Below are positions 1 through 5,286 of a stretch of 7,581 nt of DNA, in pieces (positions within the stretch are counted from its first letter, which is position 1; each line of letters starts with the position of its first letter). The stretch is taken from NCBI GenBank assembly GCA_045590955.1, contig JAZNSB010000062.1, positions 1 through 7,581 on the forward strand, read 5' to 3'. Under the pieces are notes generated by a model. That model had not been told where the DNA came from. It did not search any database and worked only from the letters and a program-made list of their open reading frames with translations. The DNA comes from JAZNSB01 sp045590955. Lineage in GTDB: Bacteria > Pseudomonadota > Alphaproteobacteria > RF32 > CAG-239. Both the position numbers and the translations under genes were made by a program.

Positions 1-710
1 CAAAAATGGTATTAAAAACCATTCACGGAATTCACAGACCTGCCATTGTCAGCATCATGCCTCACAAAAAAGGCCAATACATTATGTTGGATTTGGGTGC
101 AAACACAGAATGCACAGCTGTAAACCTTGCGGAATTTGCTCTTATGGGAAATGTTGTTGCTAAAAACACATTAGACATTGAAAAACCTAGAGTTGCATTG
201 CTCAACATTGGTGCGGAAGAGCAAAAAGGTAAAGAAGAGATTAAAGAAGCTGCAAATTTAATTAAAAATTCCAGATTAGACATTGAATTTACAGGATTTA
301 TTGAACCGCATGAAATGCACAAAGGCAACGTTGATGTTGTTGTTTCAGATGGTTTTACCGGCAATATAGCGTTAAAAACTCTTGAAGGAACAGCAAAGTT
401 CATAAGCTCCTTGCTCAAGGATTCGTTTAAATCATCTTTAATTGCAAAATTAGGATTACCATTGGTTTATCCCGCATTAAGGAGTCTTAAAAAAAGAATG
501 GATCCCAGATTATATAACGGTGCAATGTTCGTTGGCTTAAACGGTATTTCCGTAAAAAGTCACGGAGGCACAGATGAGCTTGGCTTTTCTGTTGCTGTAG
601 GCAATGCAATAAAGCTTGCCAGACAAGACTTCGTATCAACAATCAAAAGAGAACTTGAGCAGGTTGATATTGAAGAACTTACCCAAGACGTTATATATGA
701 TTTATATTAA
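1..710 (+). CDS. plsX: Phosphate acyltransferase PlsX, 3' part (5' end outside window)
   Basis: PlsX converts acyl-ACP and phosphate into acyl-phosphate, the acyl donor for PlsY at the first step of phosphatidic acid synthesis. It acts as a peripheral membrane or cytosolic enzyme. The frame is open to the left edge. The methionine at position 6 is internal, because family homology (a GIxRPAI-type block) already runs across it. About 235 residues are present, against about 330-350 in full proteins, so roughly the N-terminal third is missing. Typical blocks seen are LDLGANTECTAVNL near the left end, DGFTGNIALKTLEGTA in the middle, and YNGAMFVGLNG followed by VKSHGGTD near the C terminus. The next gene, ihfA, starts 94 bp downstream with its own promoter. 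fabH, the usual downstream neighbour, is not there. I see no convincing terminator after the stop. The family assignment is very secure. Confidence 0.95.
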   Translation, partial: KMVLKTIHGIHRPAIVSIMPHKKGQYIMLDLGANTECTAVNLAEFALMGNVVAKNTLDIEKPRVALLNIGAEEQKGKEEIKEAANLIKNSRLDIEFTGFIEPHEMHKGNVDVVVSDGFTGNIALKTLEGTAKFISSLLKDSFKSSLIAKLGLPLVYPALRSLKKRMDPRLYNGAMFVGLNGISVKSHGGTDELGFSVAVGNAIKLARQDFVSTIKRELEQVDIEELTQDVIYDLY

Positions 711-740
711 AAAAATTGTTTATGAATGATTTTAGAGCTC

Positions 741-767
741 TTGCAAAAACAAAAATTGTGCTATACT
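741..767 (+). promoter_or_regulatory. Putative sigma70-type promoter of ihfA
   Basis: A TTGCAA -35 box (741-746) and a TATACT -10 box (762-767) are separated by 15 bp, which is short for a sigma70 promoter. It lies 37 bp upstream of the ihfA start and would give a leader of about 30 nt. A 7-bp inverted repeat, TCTTGCA (739-745) and TGCAAGA (767-773), brackets the two boxes and could be an operator. The promoter is inferred from sequence only. Confidence 0.45.
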
Positions 768-804
768 GCAAGAAAATGATTAATTTGATATAAGGAAAGG
801 AAAA

Positions 805-1089
805 ATGAAAACAGTTACTCGTTCTGATATTGCAGAAAAAATTTATCAAGAAGTTGGTCTATCTCACAAAGATTCTAATGAAATTTTAGATTCTGTATTA
901 GCAGAAATTGAAAATAAACTTGCAACCGGAGAAGATGTAAAATTGTCATCTTTTGGCACATTCATGCTTCGTGACAAAAAGGCAAGACTTGGTAGAAACC
1001 CAAAAACAGGTGTAGACGCCAAAATTTCTCCAAGAAGAGTAATTTCATTTAAACCTTCTCAAACAATGAGAAATACAATAAATAAGTAA
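805..1089 (+). CDS. ihfA: Integration host factor alpha subunit (IHF/HU family DNA-bending protein)
   Basis: This is a small nucleoid protein of 94 residues, the normal IHF-alpha length. IHF is a heterodimer with IHF-beta that binds the minor groove and bends DNA sharply, affecting recombination, replication and transcription. The sequence shows the N-terminal helical dimerisation part (residues 1-45), then KLSSFGTF (46-53), then the beta-arm signature GRNPKTG (63-69). Pro66 is the residue expected to intercalate between base pairs, and PRRVISFKPS follows (76-85). The match to alphaproteobacterial IhfA is better than to HU, because of the VTRSDIAEKIY start, the FGTFMLRDK segment and the position just upstream of the MerR gene. 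The start is supported by the purine-rich AAGGAAAGG at 792-800. The stop is followed after a single base by the MerR start, so the two genes are surely co-transcribed. HU is the only realistic alternative. Confidence 0.9.
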   Translation: MKTVTRSDIAEKIYQEVGLSHKDSNEILDSVLAEIENKLATGEDVKLSSFGTFMLRDKKARLGRNPKTGVDAKISPRRVISFKPSQTMRNTINK

Positions 1090-1090
1090 A

Positions 1091-1492
1091 ATGCCTGTAA
1101 ATAAGTCAAAGTCAGCATTCAGAACTATTGCAGAGGTGGCAGAAGAACTAGAAGTTGCCACACACGTGTTGCGTTTTTGGGAAACTAAATTTCCACAAAT
1201 TCAACCTATGAAACGTTCCGGAGGCAGAAGATACTATCGTCCCGATGATATTGAATTGTTAAGGCAAATAAAAAATTTTTTGCATGAAAAACGTTTTACA
1301 ATTGAAGGTCTGCAAAAATTATTCAAAGAGAATGGCACAAAAGGCTTTACCGGAGAAGTAATCATGAAAGATTTTTTTGAGGTAGATGCCACAAAAACTG
1401 CAGAGCAAGAACAGCGCCGTTTAATTGTTGATACAATAAATAAATTACAAAACGCAAAGGATGATTTACAAAACGCATTAAATAATTTATAA
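1091..1492 (+). CDS. MerR-family transcriptional regulator
   Basis: This 133-residue regulator has an N-terminal winged-helix MerR domain. The helix-turn-helix is at about residues 11-32 (FRTIAEVAEELEVATHVLRF), followed by WETKFPQIQPM and the wing GGRRYYRPDDIELL (44-57). The rest is a charged helical tail that probably forms the dimer coiled coil (about 104-132). There is no clear metal- or ligand-binding cysteine set, and no cysteine at all. This fits the uncharacterised MerR-like protein that regularly follows ihfA in Alphaproteobacteria; its targets are unknown to me. It starts one base after the ihfA stop and has no good ribosome binding site of its own, so translation is probably coupled to ihfA. 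A strong terminator follows 3 bp after the stop and closes the unit. Confidence 0.88.
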   Translation: MPVNKSKSAFRTIAEVAEELEVATHVLRFWETKFPQIQPMKRSGGRRYYRPDDIELLRQIKNFLHEKRFTIEGLQKLFKENGTKGFTGEVIMKDFFEVDATKTAEQEQRRLIVDTINKLQNAKDDLQNALNNL

Positions 1493-1495
1493 TCT

Positions 1496-1523
1496 AAGAC
1501 GACCCCAAAAGGTCGTCTTTTTT
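1496..1523 (+). terminator. Rho-independent terminator after ihfA-merR
   Basis: A perfect 9-bp stem, AAGACGACC (1496-1504) and GGTCGTCTT (1511-1519), has a 6-base loop and runs into a T-tract ending at 1523. It begins 3 bp after the MerR stop and ends 17 bp before the next gene. Confidence 0.92.
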
Positions 1524-1540
1524 AACAACTAAAGCATAAT

Positions 1541-2155
1541 ATGAACAAACTTAACAAACATCAGGCAGAAGAGCTTATCTTTCAACAAAAACAGACTTTT
1601 TTGCAAAAATTTGATATAAATTGCTGGAAAATGTATGAAAATCATATATTTGGAGTTGCTAATGTCTCTTCAGTTATTGCAGATTTTTTACCAAATTTAG
1701 ATTCTCAAAGCATTTACGTTTGTGCTCTTTTACATGATTATTGTAAACTGGAAGAAAATAAAAAGCGTTTTCACGGTATTCTTGGGTATGAAAAGTTCAT
1801 TAATTTAGATGTAGATGTAGCAAAAACCTGTCTGTTACACACATTTCCATATAACAAACTTGGCCCATATCAGTATTATTCTAATATGTTTTTTAATAAG
1901 CGAGAAGATTACGAGTTTGTTGCCTCTTATATGCAAAGTCATCCCTTAACAGATGCAGATTTACTTATTCAACTTGCAGATTGCCTGGCAAATAAAAACG
2001 GTATTGTAACAATAGAAGACAGAATGGAAGAATATGTGCAACGCAAACACATAACTCCGTCAAAAGAATCATACTTCATTCGCTTAAAAATAAAAGAGTA
2101 TTTTGAGCAAAAAATTGGTAAAGACATTTACACATTGTTAGGTCTTAAAACCTAA
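1541..2155 (+). CDS. HD-domain phosphohydrolase of unknown substrate
   Basis: This is a 204-residue cytosolic protein with the metal-binding pattern of the HD superfamily. His35 is in the first helix, the HD pair is His65-Asp66 in ALLHDYCKL, possible extra ligands are His78 (RFHGILGYEKF) and His100 (LLHTFP), and the closing Asp147 is in LIQLADCLA. The C-terminal part (REDYEFVASYM to YFEQKIGKDIYTLLGL) resembles uncharacterised stand-alone HDIG-type proteins rather than YqeK or RelA/SpoT. It is likely to hydrolyse a phosphate ester or nucleotide, but the substrate cannot be read from the sequence. The ATG at 1541 lies only 17 bp after a terminator and has no visible ribosome binding site. Initiation at codon 31 (1631) is possible but would remove a segment just before His35. 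The 3' end overlaps the convergent hydG by 11 bp. Confidence 0.8.
   Translation: MNKLNKHQAEELIFQQKQTFLQKFDINCWKMYENHIFGVANVSSVIADFLPNLDSQSIYVCALLHDYCKLEENKKRFHGILGYEKFINLDVDVAKTCLLHTFPYNKLGPYQYYSNMFFNKREDYEFVASYMQSHPLTDADLLIQLADCLANKNGIVTIEDRMEEYVQRKHITPSKESYFIRLKIKEYFEQKIGKDIYTLLGLKT
2138..2155. repeat. Short inverted repeat at the HD gene/hydG convergent overlap
   Basis: TTAGGT (2138-2143) and ACCTAA (2150-2155) form a 6-bp inverted repeat around the two convergent stop codons: TAA at 2153-2155 on the plus strand, and TTA at 2145-2147, read as TAA on the minus strand. No T-run follows on either strand, so a terminator role is doubtful. Confidence 0.4.
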
Positions 2156-3461
2156 AATCTCTTTCTCCGTTTTTAATCCGTTGCAAATAATCAAATGTCA
2201 ATTTTTTTACTTTCGGATTTGTAATTTTTTCAATTTCTCTTTCAATCAGTTTAATTGCCGATTTTTTTGTCTCTTCAGAGGCATAATCGGTTAAAAATTC
2301 CTGCAAAGTGAGTAGGGCATTTGGGTGGCAACAGTTCAATATCTGCATTTTTTTGCACAAATCCATAAATCTATCGCCGGTTCTTCCCTCTCTGTAACAA
2401 GCCGTGCAAAAACTTGGAATATAATCCATCTTTATCAGCCAATTAACAATTTCATCAAGAGTTCTGTTATCGCTCACATCAAATTGTTCGGATTCATGTT
2501 CTCTTTGCTCTGTGGTATATCCTCCCACACTTGTTCTGGAAGCCCCGCTGATTTGAGAAATTCCGTATCTTAAAACTTTTTCTCTACATTGTTGAGATTC
2601 TCTTGTAGAAATTATCATACCTGTATAAGGCGTAGCAATTCTGACACAGGCAATAATTTTGGCAAAAACATCGTCATCAATGCCATTATCAAAAGCATTT
2701 GGATCAATATCGTCTGCTTTTTTAATTCGTGGAAAAGAAATAGTATGTGGGCCAACGCCATATGTTGCTTCCAAGTGTTCTGCATGCATCAAAAGACCGG
2801 CAAATTCATATTTATAAGATTCCAAGCCAAACAGCACACCCAAACCAACATCATCAATTCCGCCTTGTATTGCACGATCCATAGCTTCTGTATGATAATT
2901 ATAATTATGTTTTGGACCTGTAGGGTGAAGAGTTTCATAACTTTGTTTATTATAAGTTTCTTGGAACAAAATATAAGTTCCAATACCTGCATCGGCCAAT
3001 TTTTTATAGTTTTCAACCGTTGTTGCCGCAATGTTTACATTAACCCTTCTGATTGCGCCGTTTTTATGTTTAATGGAATATATTGTTTTAATAGATTCCA
3101 AAATATACTCAATCGGATTATTAACAGGGTCTTCTCCTGCCTCAATAGCCAAACGTTTGTGCCCCATATTCTGCAGAGCAATAACTTCATTTTTAATTTC
3201 TTCCTGAGTTAATTTTTTGCGAAGAATATGCTTGTTTTTTATATGATACGGACAATATGTGCAACCGTTTACGCAATAATTTGAAAGATACAGAGGAGCA
3301 AATAACACAATTCTGTTTCCATAAAAATCTTTTTTGAACTGCTCTGCCAAGTCAAAAATTTGTTTATTAATATCATCAACCTCAGATGCTAAGAGTAAAC
3401 TTGCTTCTCTATGAGTTAATCCTTTTCGTAATTTTGCCTTTTCTATCACCTCTAAAAGCAT
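2145..3461 (-). CDS. hydG: [FeFe]-hydrogenase maturase HydG, main reading frame (N terminus displaced by a frameshift)
   Basis: HydG is a radical-SAM tyrosine lyase that splits tyrosine into p-cresol and the CO and CN ligands of the [FeFe]-hydrogenase H-cluster. This frame gives 438 residues. It contains the radical-SAM motif CVNGCTYC (Cys63, Cys67, Cys70), the YGNRIVLFAPLYLSNYC stretch before it, and the C-terminal HydG-specific iron-sulfur motif CX2CX22C (Cys352, Cys355, Cys378). The latter separates HydG from ThiH, which lacks that set. All cluster ligands are present. The ATG at 3461 has no ribosome binding site, and homology continues upstream of it without any in-frame start, so it is not the natural start. 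The family's N terminus is found in another frame up to 3559. With one base restored near 3516 the protein would be 471 residues, the usual HydG length. No hydE, hydF or hydrogenase gene is nearby. The enzyme family is certain; whether the gene is functional is open. Confidence 0.93.
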   Translation of the reverse strand: MLLEVIEKAKLRKGLTHREASLLLASEVDDINKQIFDLAEQFKKDFYGNRIVLFAPLYLSNYCVNGCTYCPYHIKNKHILRKKLTQEEIKNEVIALQNMGHKRLAIEAGEDPVNNPIEYILESIKTIYSIKHKNGAIRRVNVNIAATTVENYKKLADAGIGTYILFQETYNKQSYETLHPTGPKHNYNYHTEAMDRAIQGGIDDVGLGVLFGLESYKYEFAGLLMHAEHLEATYGVGPHTISFPRIKKADDIDPNAFDNGIDDDVFAKIIACVRIATPYTGMIISTRESQQCREKVLRYGISQISGASRTSVGGYTTEQREHESEQFDVSDNRTLDEIVNWLIKMDYIPSFCTACYREGRTGDRFMDLCKKMQILNCCHPNALLTLQEFLTDYASEETKKSAIKLIEREIEKITNPKVKKLTFDYLQRIKNGERDFRF

Positions 3462-3559
3462 TTGATAATTATTCTTATTTTCTTCTGCAAACTTAATTGT
3501 GTCTAAGATTTCATCGGAGATATAAATTCTTCTGCGTTGGTAGATTTAGGATTGTACAT
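3462..3559 (-). other. hydG: Displaced 5' end of hydG, with ribosome binding site and frame break
   Basis: On the minus strand an ATG at 3559-3557 is preceded by GGAG (3568-3565) at 5-nt spacing. It encodes MYNPKSTNAEEFIS, which matches the start I expect for HydG proteins, but this frame stops at a TAG at 3505-3503. The downstream frame reads DEILDTIKFAEENKN from 3515 and runs into the main hydG frame. Adding one base after the CC at 3517-3516 gives a continuous FISPDEILDTIKF, with the same spacing as the family's FINDEEIL segment. This looks like a one-base deletion or a sequencing or assembly error. I see no slippery heptamer that would suggest programmed frameshifting. Confidence 0.8.
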
Positions 3560-3587
3560 ATGAGCTCCAAATTTTTATTTTTTTGAG

Positions 3588-3615
3588 ATGATAAACTTTT
3601 TAATTTATCAAACAA
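3588..3615 (-). promoter_or_regulatory. Putative hydG promoter with overlapping palindrome
   Basis: On the minus strand, TTGTTT (3615-3610) and TATCAT (3593-3588) are 16 bp apart and would start transcription about 13 nt before the hydG ribosome binding site. A perfect 7-bp inverted repeat, TGATAAA (3589-3595) and TTTATCA (3604-3610) with an 8-bp gap, covers the -10 box and the spacer. It is a candidate operator. Both are inferred from sequence only. Confidence 0.45.
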
Positions 3616-3648
3616 GCACATAAATAATTTAAAACACAAAAAAATTCA

Positions 3649-3676
3649 TTGAAAAAGTCAAACGATTGATTACAAT
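3649..3676 (+). promoter_or_regulatory. Putative promoter of the patatin-like gene
   Basis: TTGAAA (3649-3654) and TACAAT (3671-3676) are separated by 16 bp. Transcription would start near 3683, just before the ribosome binding site at 3686. This places the TTG at 3666 and the ATG at 3675 upstream of or at the transcript start, and supports the ATG at 3696 as the start codon. Confidence 0.6.
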
Positions 3677-3695
3677 GCAACAAAAGGAGAAAAAT

Positions 3696-4541
3696 ATGCA
3701 AAAAACAGCTTTAGTATTAGAAGGAGGAGCCAAAAGGGGAATATATACTGCCGGAGTGCTTGACGTGTTTTTAGAAAACAACATTCACTTTGATTATGTA
3801 ATTGGCACCTCTGCCGGAGGAGTTCACGGATGCTCATATGTTTCCAAACAAAACGGTAGAAGCATAAGATACAATATAAAATATGGCAAAGATTACCGCT
3901 TCATGAGCTTTAAATCATGGTTATTAAGTGGCAATGTTGTAGATACAGCGTTTTGTTATCATGAAATTCCGGAAAAACTTGATCCGTTTGACAACCAAAC
4001 ATTCATGGCTTCAGATACTAATTTTTACGTTGTTGTTTCCAATCTTGAGAGCGGAAAATCAGAATGTTTGCACTGCACAGATATGTTTAAGCAAATAGAT
4101 TATCTCAGAGCCTCTGCATCCATGCCGTTTGCCTCTCAAATAGTAAACATCAACGGCAAGCCGTATTTAGACGGTGGTATAACCAACAGCATTCCATTAA
4201 ACTATGCCAAAGAATTTAATGCAGACAAAATTGTTGTAGTTTGCACCAGACAAGAAGGATATCGCAAAAAAACCTTCAAATTAAAATGGCTGGCAAAACT
4301 GGTATACGGTAAATATCCTAAATTTATTGAAGCATTGCTTAATCGTTATAAAATGTATAACGCTCAGGTTGAAGGGGTTGAAAATTTAGCAAAGCAAGGC
4401 AAAATTATCTTAATAAGACCAAGTAGCTACATTAACATATCTCGCATGGAAAAAGACCTAAACAAAGTCCAGCAGATGTATGAACTGGGACGTAAAGACG
4501 GAGTAGAGGCCTTAAATAAAGTTAAGCAGCTTTTTTCTTAA
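3696..4541 (+). CDS. Patatin-like phospholipase, YjjU-type
   Basis: This is a predicted serine hydrolase of 281 residues with the patatin catalytic Ser-Asp dyad. The oxyanion-hole glycine block EGGAKRG is at residues 9-15. The nucleophile elbow GTSAG is at 37-41 with Ser39 as the catalytic serine. The catalytic aspartate is Asp159 in the DGG motif (YLDGGITNSIP). The order and spacing match bacterial YjjU/RssA-type patatins, which are thought to act on phospholipids or other acyl esters; the substrate here is unknown. There is no signal peptide, so it is probably cytosolic or bound to the inner face of the membrane. A longer frame starts at a TTG at 3666. I chose 3696 because GGAG at 3686-3689 sits 6 nt before this ATG, the conserved KTALVLEGGA block begins right after it, and the predicted promoter overlaps the longer start. 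Its end overlaps the convergent neighbour by 20 bp. Confidence 0.88.
   Translation: MQKTALVLEGGAKRGIYTAGVLDVFLENNIHFDYVIGTSAGGVHGCSYVSKQNGRSIRYNIKYGKDYRFMSFKSWLLSGNVVDTAFCYHEIPEKLDPFDNQTFMASDTNFYVVVSNLESGKSECLHCTDMFKQIDYLRASASMPFASQIVNINGKPYLDGGITNSIPLNYAKEFNADKIVVVCTRQEGYRKKTFKLKWLAKLVYGKYPKFIEALLNRYKMYNAQVEGVENLAKQGKIILIRPSSYINISRMEKDLNKVQQMYELGRKDGVEALNKVKQLFS
4522..4541. repeat. Inverted repeat at the patatin/membrane-protein convergent overlap
   Basis: TTAAG (4522-4526) and CTTAA (4537-4541) exactly span the 20-bp overlap of the two genes, and each end carries one of the stop codons. With only 5 bp of stem and a 10-base gap it is unlikely to be an efficient terminator, and none better is seen for either gene. 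Confidence 0.35.
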
Positions 4542-5103
4542 GATTTTTAACAACACCCTTAGCCTTTGTTTTATTTGTAGCTTTAGTTTTTGCTTTGGGG
4601 GAAGATTTCTTTTTTTCAGAAGATTTTTTATTTAAACGAGCAGACACCAAGCGCTCAATATCTCTTGCATCATTATCATTCATTGCATACAAAGGAATTG
4701 AAAATGCGCCAAATTTGCTGTGCATGCACAATTTTTGCATCAAATTATATTTATATTTTGGCAACTTCACAGTTTCAATTTGCAAAATTTCTTTAGCCCA
4801 AGCAAAGTTTTTAAAAGATTTTTTATTTACTTTTTTAATTTGTTGCCAAGCAATCGGATTAGCCCTGTCAATTTTAATTCCTTGTTCAGAAACAACAGCC
4901 ACCGGTTGCGGGAACAAAAACACATAAACAGAGCAAAACAAAGAAAGCACACACGTTGCTAAAGCAAAGTAATAAATAACCGGATAATCAGGAAAAATTA
5001 AAGCTGTAAACAAAGCAGCCAATACCAATAAAGTAAAATTACCCAACAAATATAAGCCCAATTTTTTGCGACTATAATAAAAGACGTTTTTGGTAGTTTT
5101 CAT
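4522..5103 (-). CDS. Two-helix membrane protein with lysine-rich C-terminal tail, STM3941-like
   Basis: This is a predicted inner-membrane protein of 193 residues. Two hydrophobic segments (about 17-36 and 40-64) follow a short basic N terminus, YYSRKKLG. After them comes a soluble domain of about 90 residues with VAVVSEQGIKIDRANPIAWQQIKKV (68-92), which resembles the PH-like core of STM3941-type proteins. The last 35 or so residues are almost all Lys, Ala, Ser and Thr, like a histone H1 tail, and may bind nucleic acid or acidic lipids. The frame extends upstream to an ATG at 5205. I prefer 5103 because GGAG (5115-5112) lies 8 nt before it, the extra residues look like translated promoter DNA, and a promoter is predicted inside that extension. 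The function is unknown and the STM3941 link is from recall of the family pattern, so moderate at best. It converges on the patatin gene. Confidence 0.75.
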   Translation of the reverse strand: MKTTKNVFYYSRKKLGLYLLGNFTLLVLAALFTALIFPDYPVIYYFALATCVLSLFCSVYVFLFPQPVAVVSEQGIKIDRANPIAWQQIKKVNKKSFKNFAWAKEILQIETVKLPKYKYNLMQKLCMHSKFGAFSIPLYAMNDNDARDIERLVSARLNKKSSEKKKSSPKAKTKATNKTKAKGVVKNLKKKAA

Positions 5104-5144
5104 GGTTATTTCTCCGTTATTTTCCGTTATATACTTATAGTACC

Positions 5145-5173
5145 AATATATTATTAAATATTTTTGCTTACAA
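5145..5173 (-). promoter_or_regulatory. Putative promoter of the membrane-protein gene
   Basis: On the minus strand, TTGTAA (5173-5168) and TATATT (5150-5145) have a 17-bp spacer, giving a start near 5138 and a leader of about 35 nt before the ATG at 5103. The leader contains near-repeats of ATAACGGA at about 10-bp spacing (5130-5104). The very AT-rich background makes chance matches likely, so confidence is limited. Confidence 0.4.
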
Positions 5174-5225
5174 TTATTCTTTAGATTATTTCCACTAAAA
5201 AACAATTTTTGTTTATAAATTTTAC

Positions 5226-5254
5226 TTGTTTAAAGGTTAAAAATATGTTAAAAT
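5226..5254 (+). promoter_or_regulatory. Putative extended -10 promoter of the 312-residue protein gene
   Basis: TTGTTT (5226-5231) and TAAAAT (5249-5254) are 17 bp apart, with a TG one base upstream of the -10 box (5246-5247), the extended -10 arrangement. The start would be near 5261, about 26 nt before the ATG at 5287. It is divergent from the membrane-protein promoter, the two lying about 50 bp apart. Confidence 0.55.
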
Positions 5255-5286
5255 AAGATTATAAAAAATTATTAAGGAGATGATAG

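Noticed and set aside
62..418. Minus-strand frame inside plsX
   Set aside because: It lies entirely opposite conserved PlsX motifs and has no start signals.
1541..2155. YqeK-type Ap4A hydrolase
   Set aside because: The HD metal pattern is shared, but the C-terminal LIQLADCLA and EYFEQKIGKDIY parts fit other stand-alone HDIG proteins better, and there is no nadD neighbour.
2589..3212. Long plus-strand open frame (207 codons) inside hydG
   Set aside because: It is antisense to strongly conserved HydG sequence, has a composition typical of a shadow frame (rich in Ile, Phe, Asn, Cys), and has no ribosome binding site.
3503..3530. Programmed frameshift as the explanation for the hydG break
   Set aside because: No slippery heptamer or poly-A/T slippage run is seen at the junction, and no known HydG uses recoding. 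A one-base deletion or sequence error is simpler.
3589..3610. FNR/CRP box upstream of hydG
   Set aside because: An FNR box is TTGAT-N4-ATCAA; here the TGAT-type arms are far more widely spaced, so the site is listed only as an unassigned palindrome.
4590..4962. Several plus-strand open frames opposite the membrane-protein gene
   Set aside because: They arise from the lysine-rich and hydrophobic codons of the minus-strand gene read in antisense, and they overlap each other.
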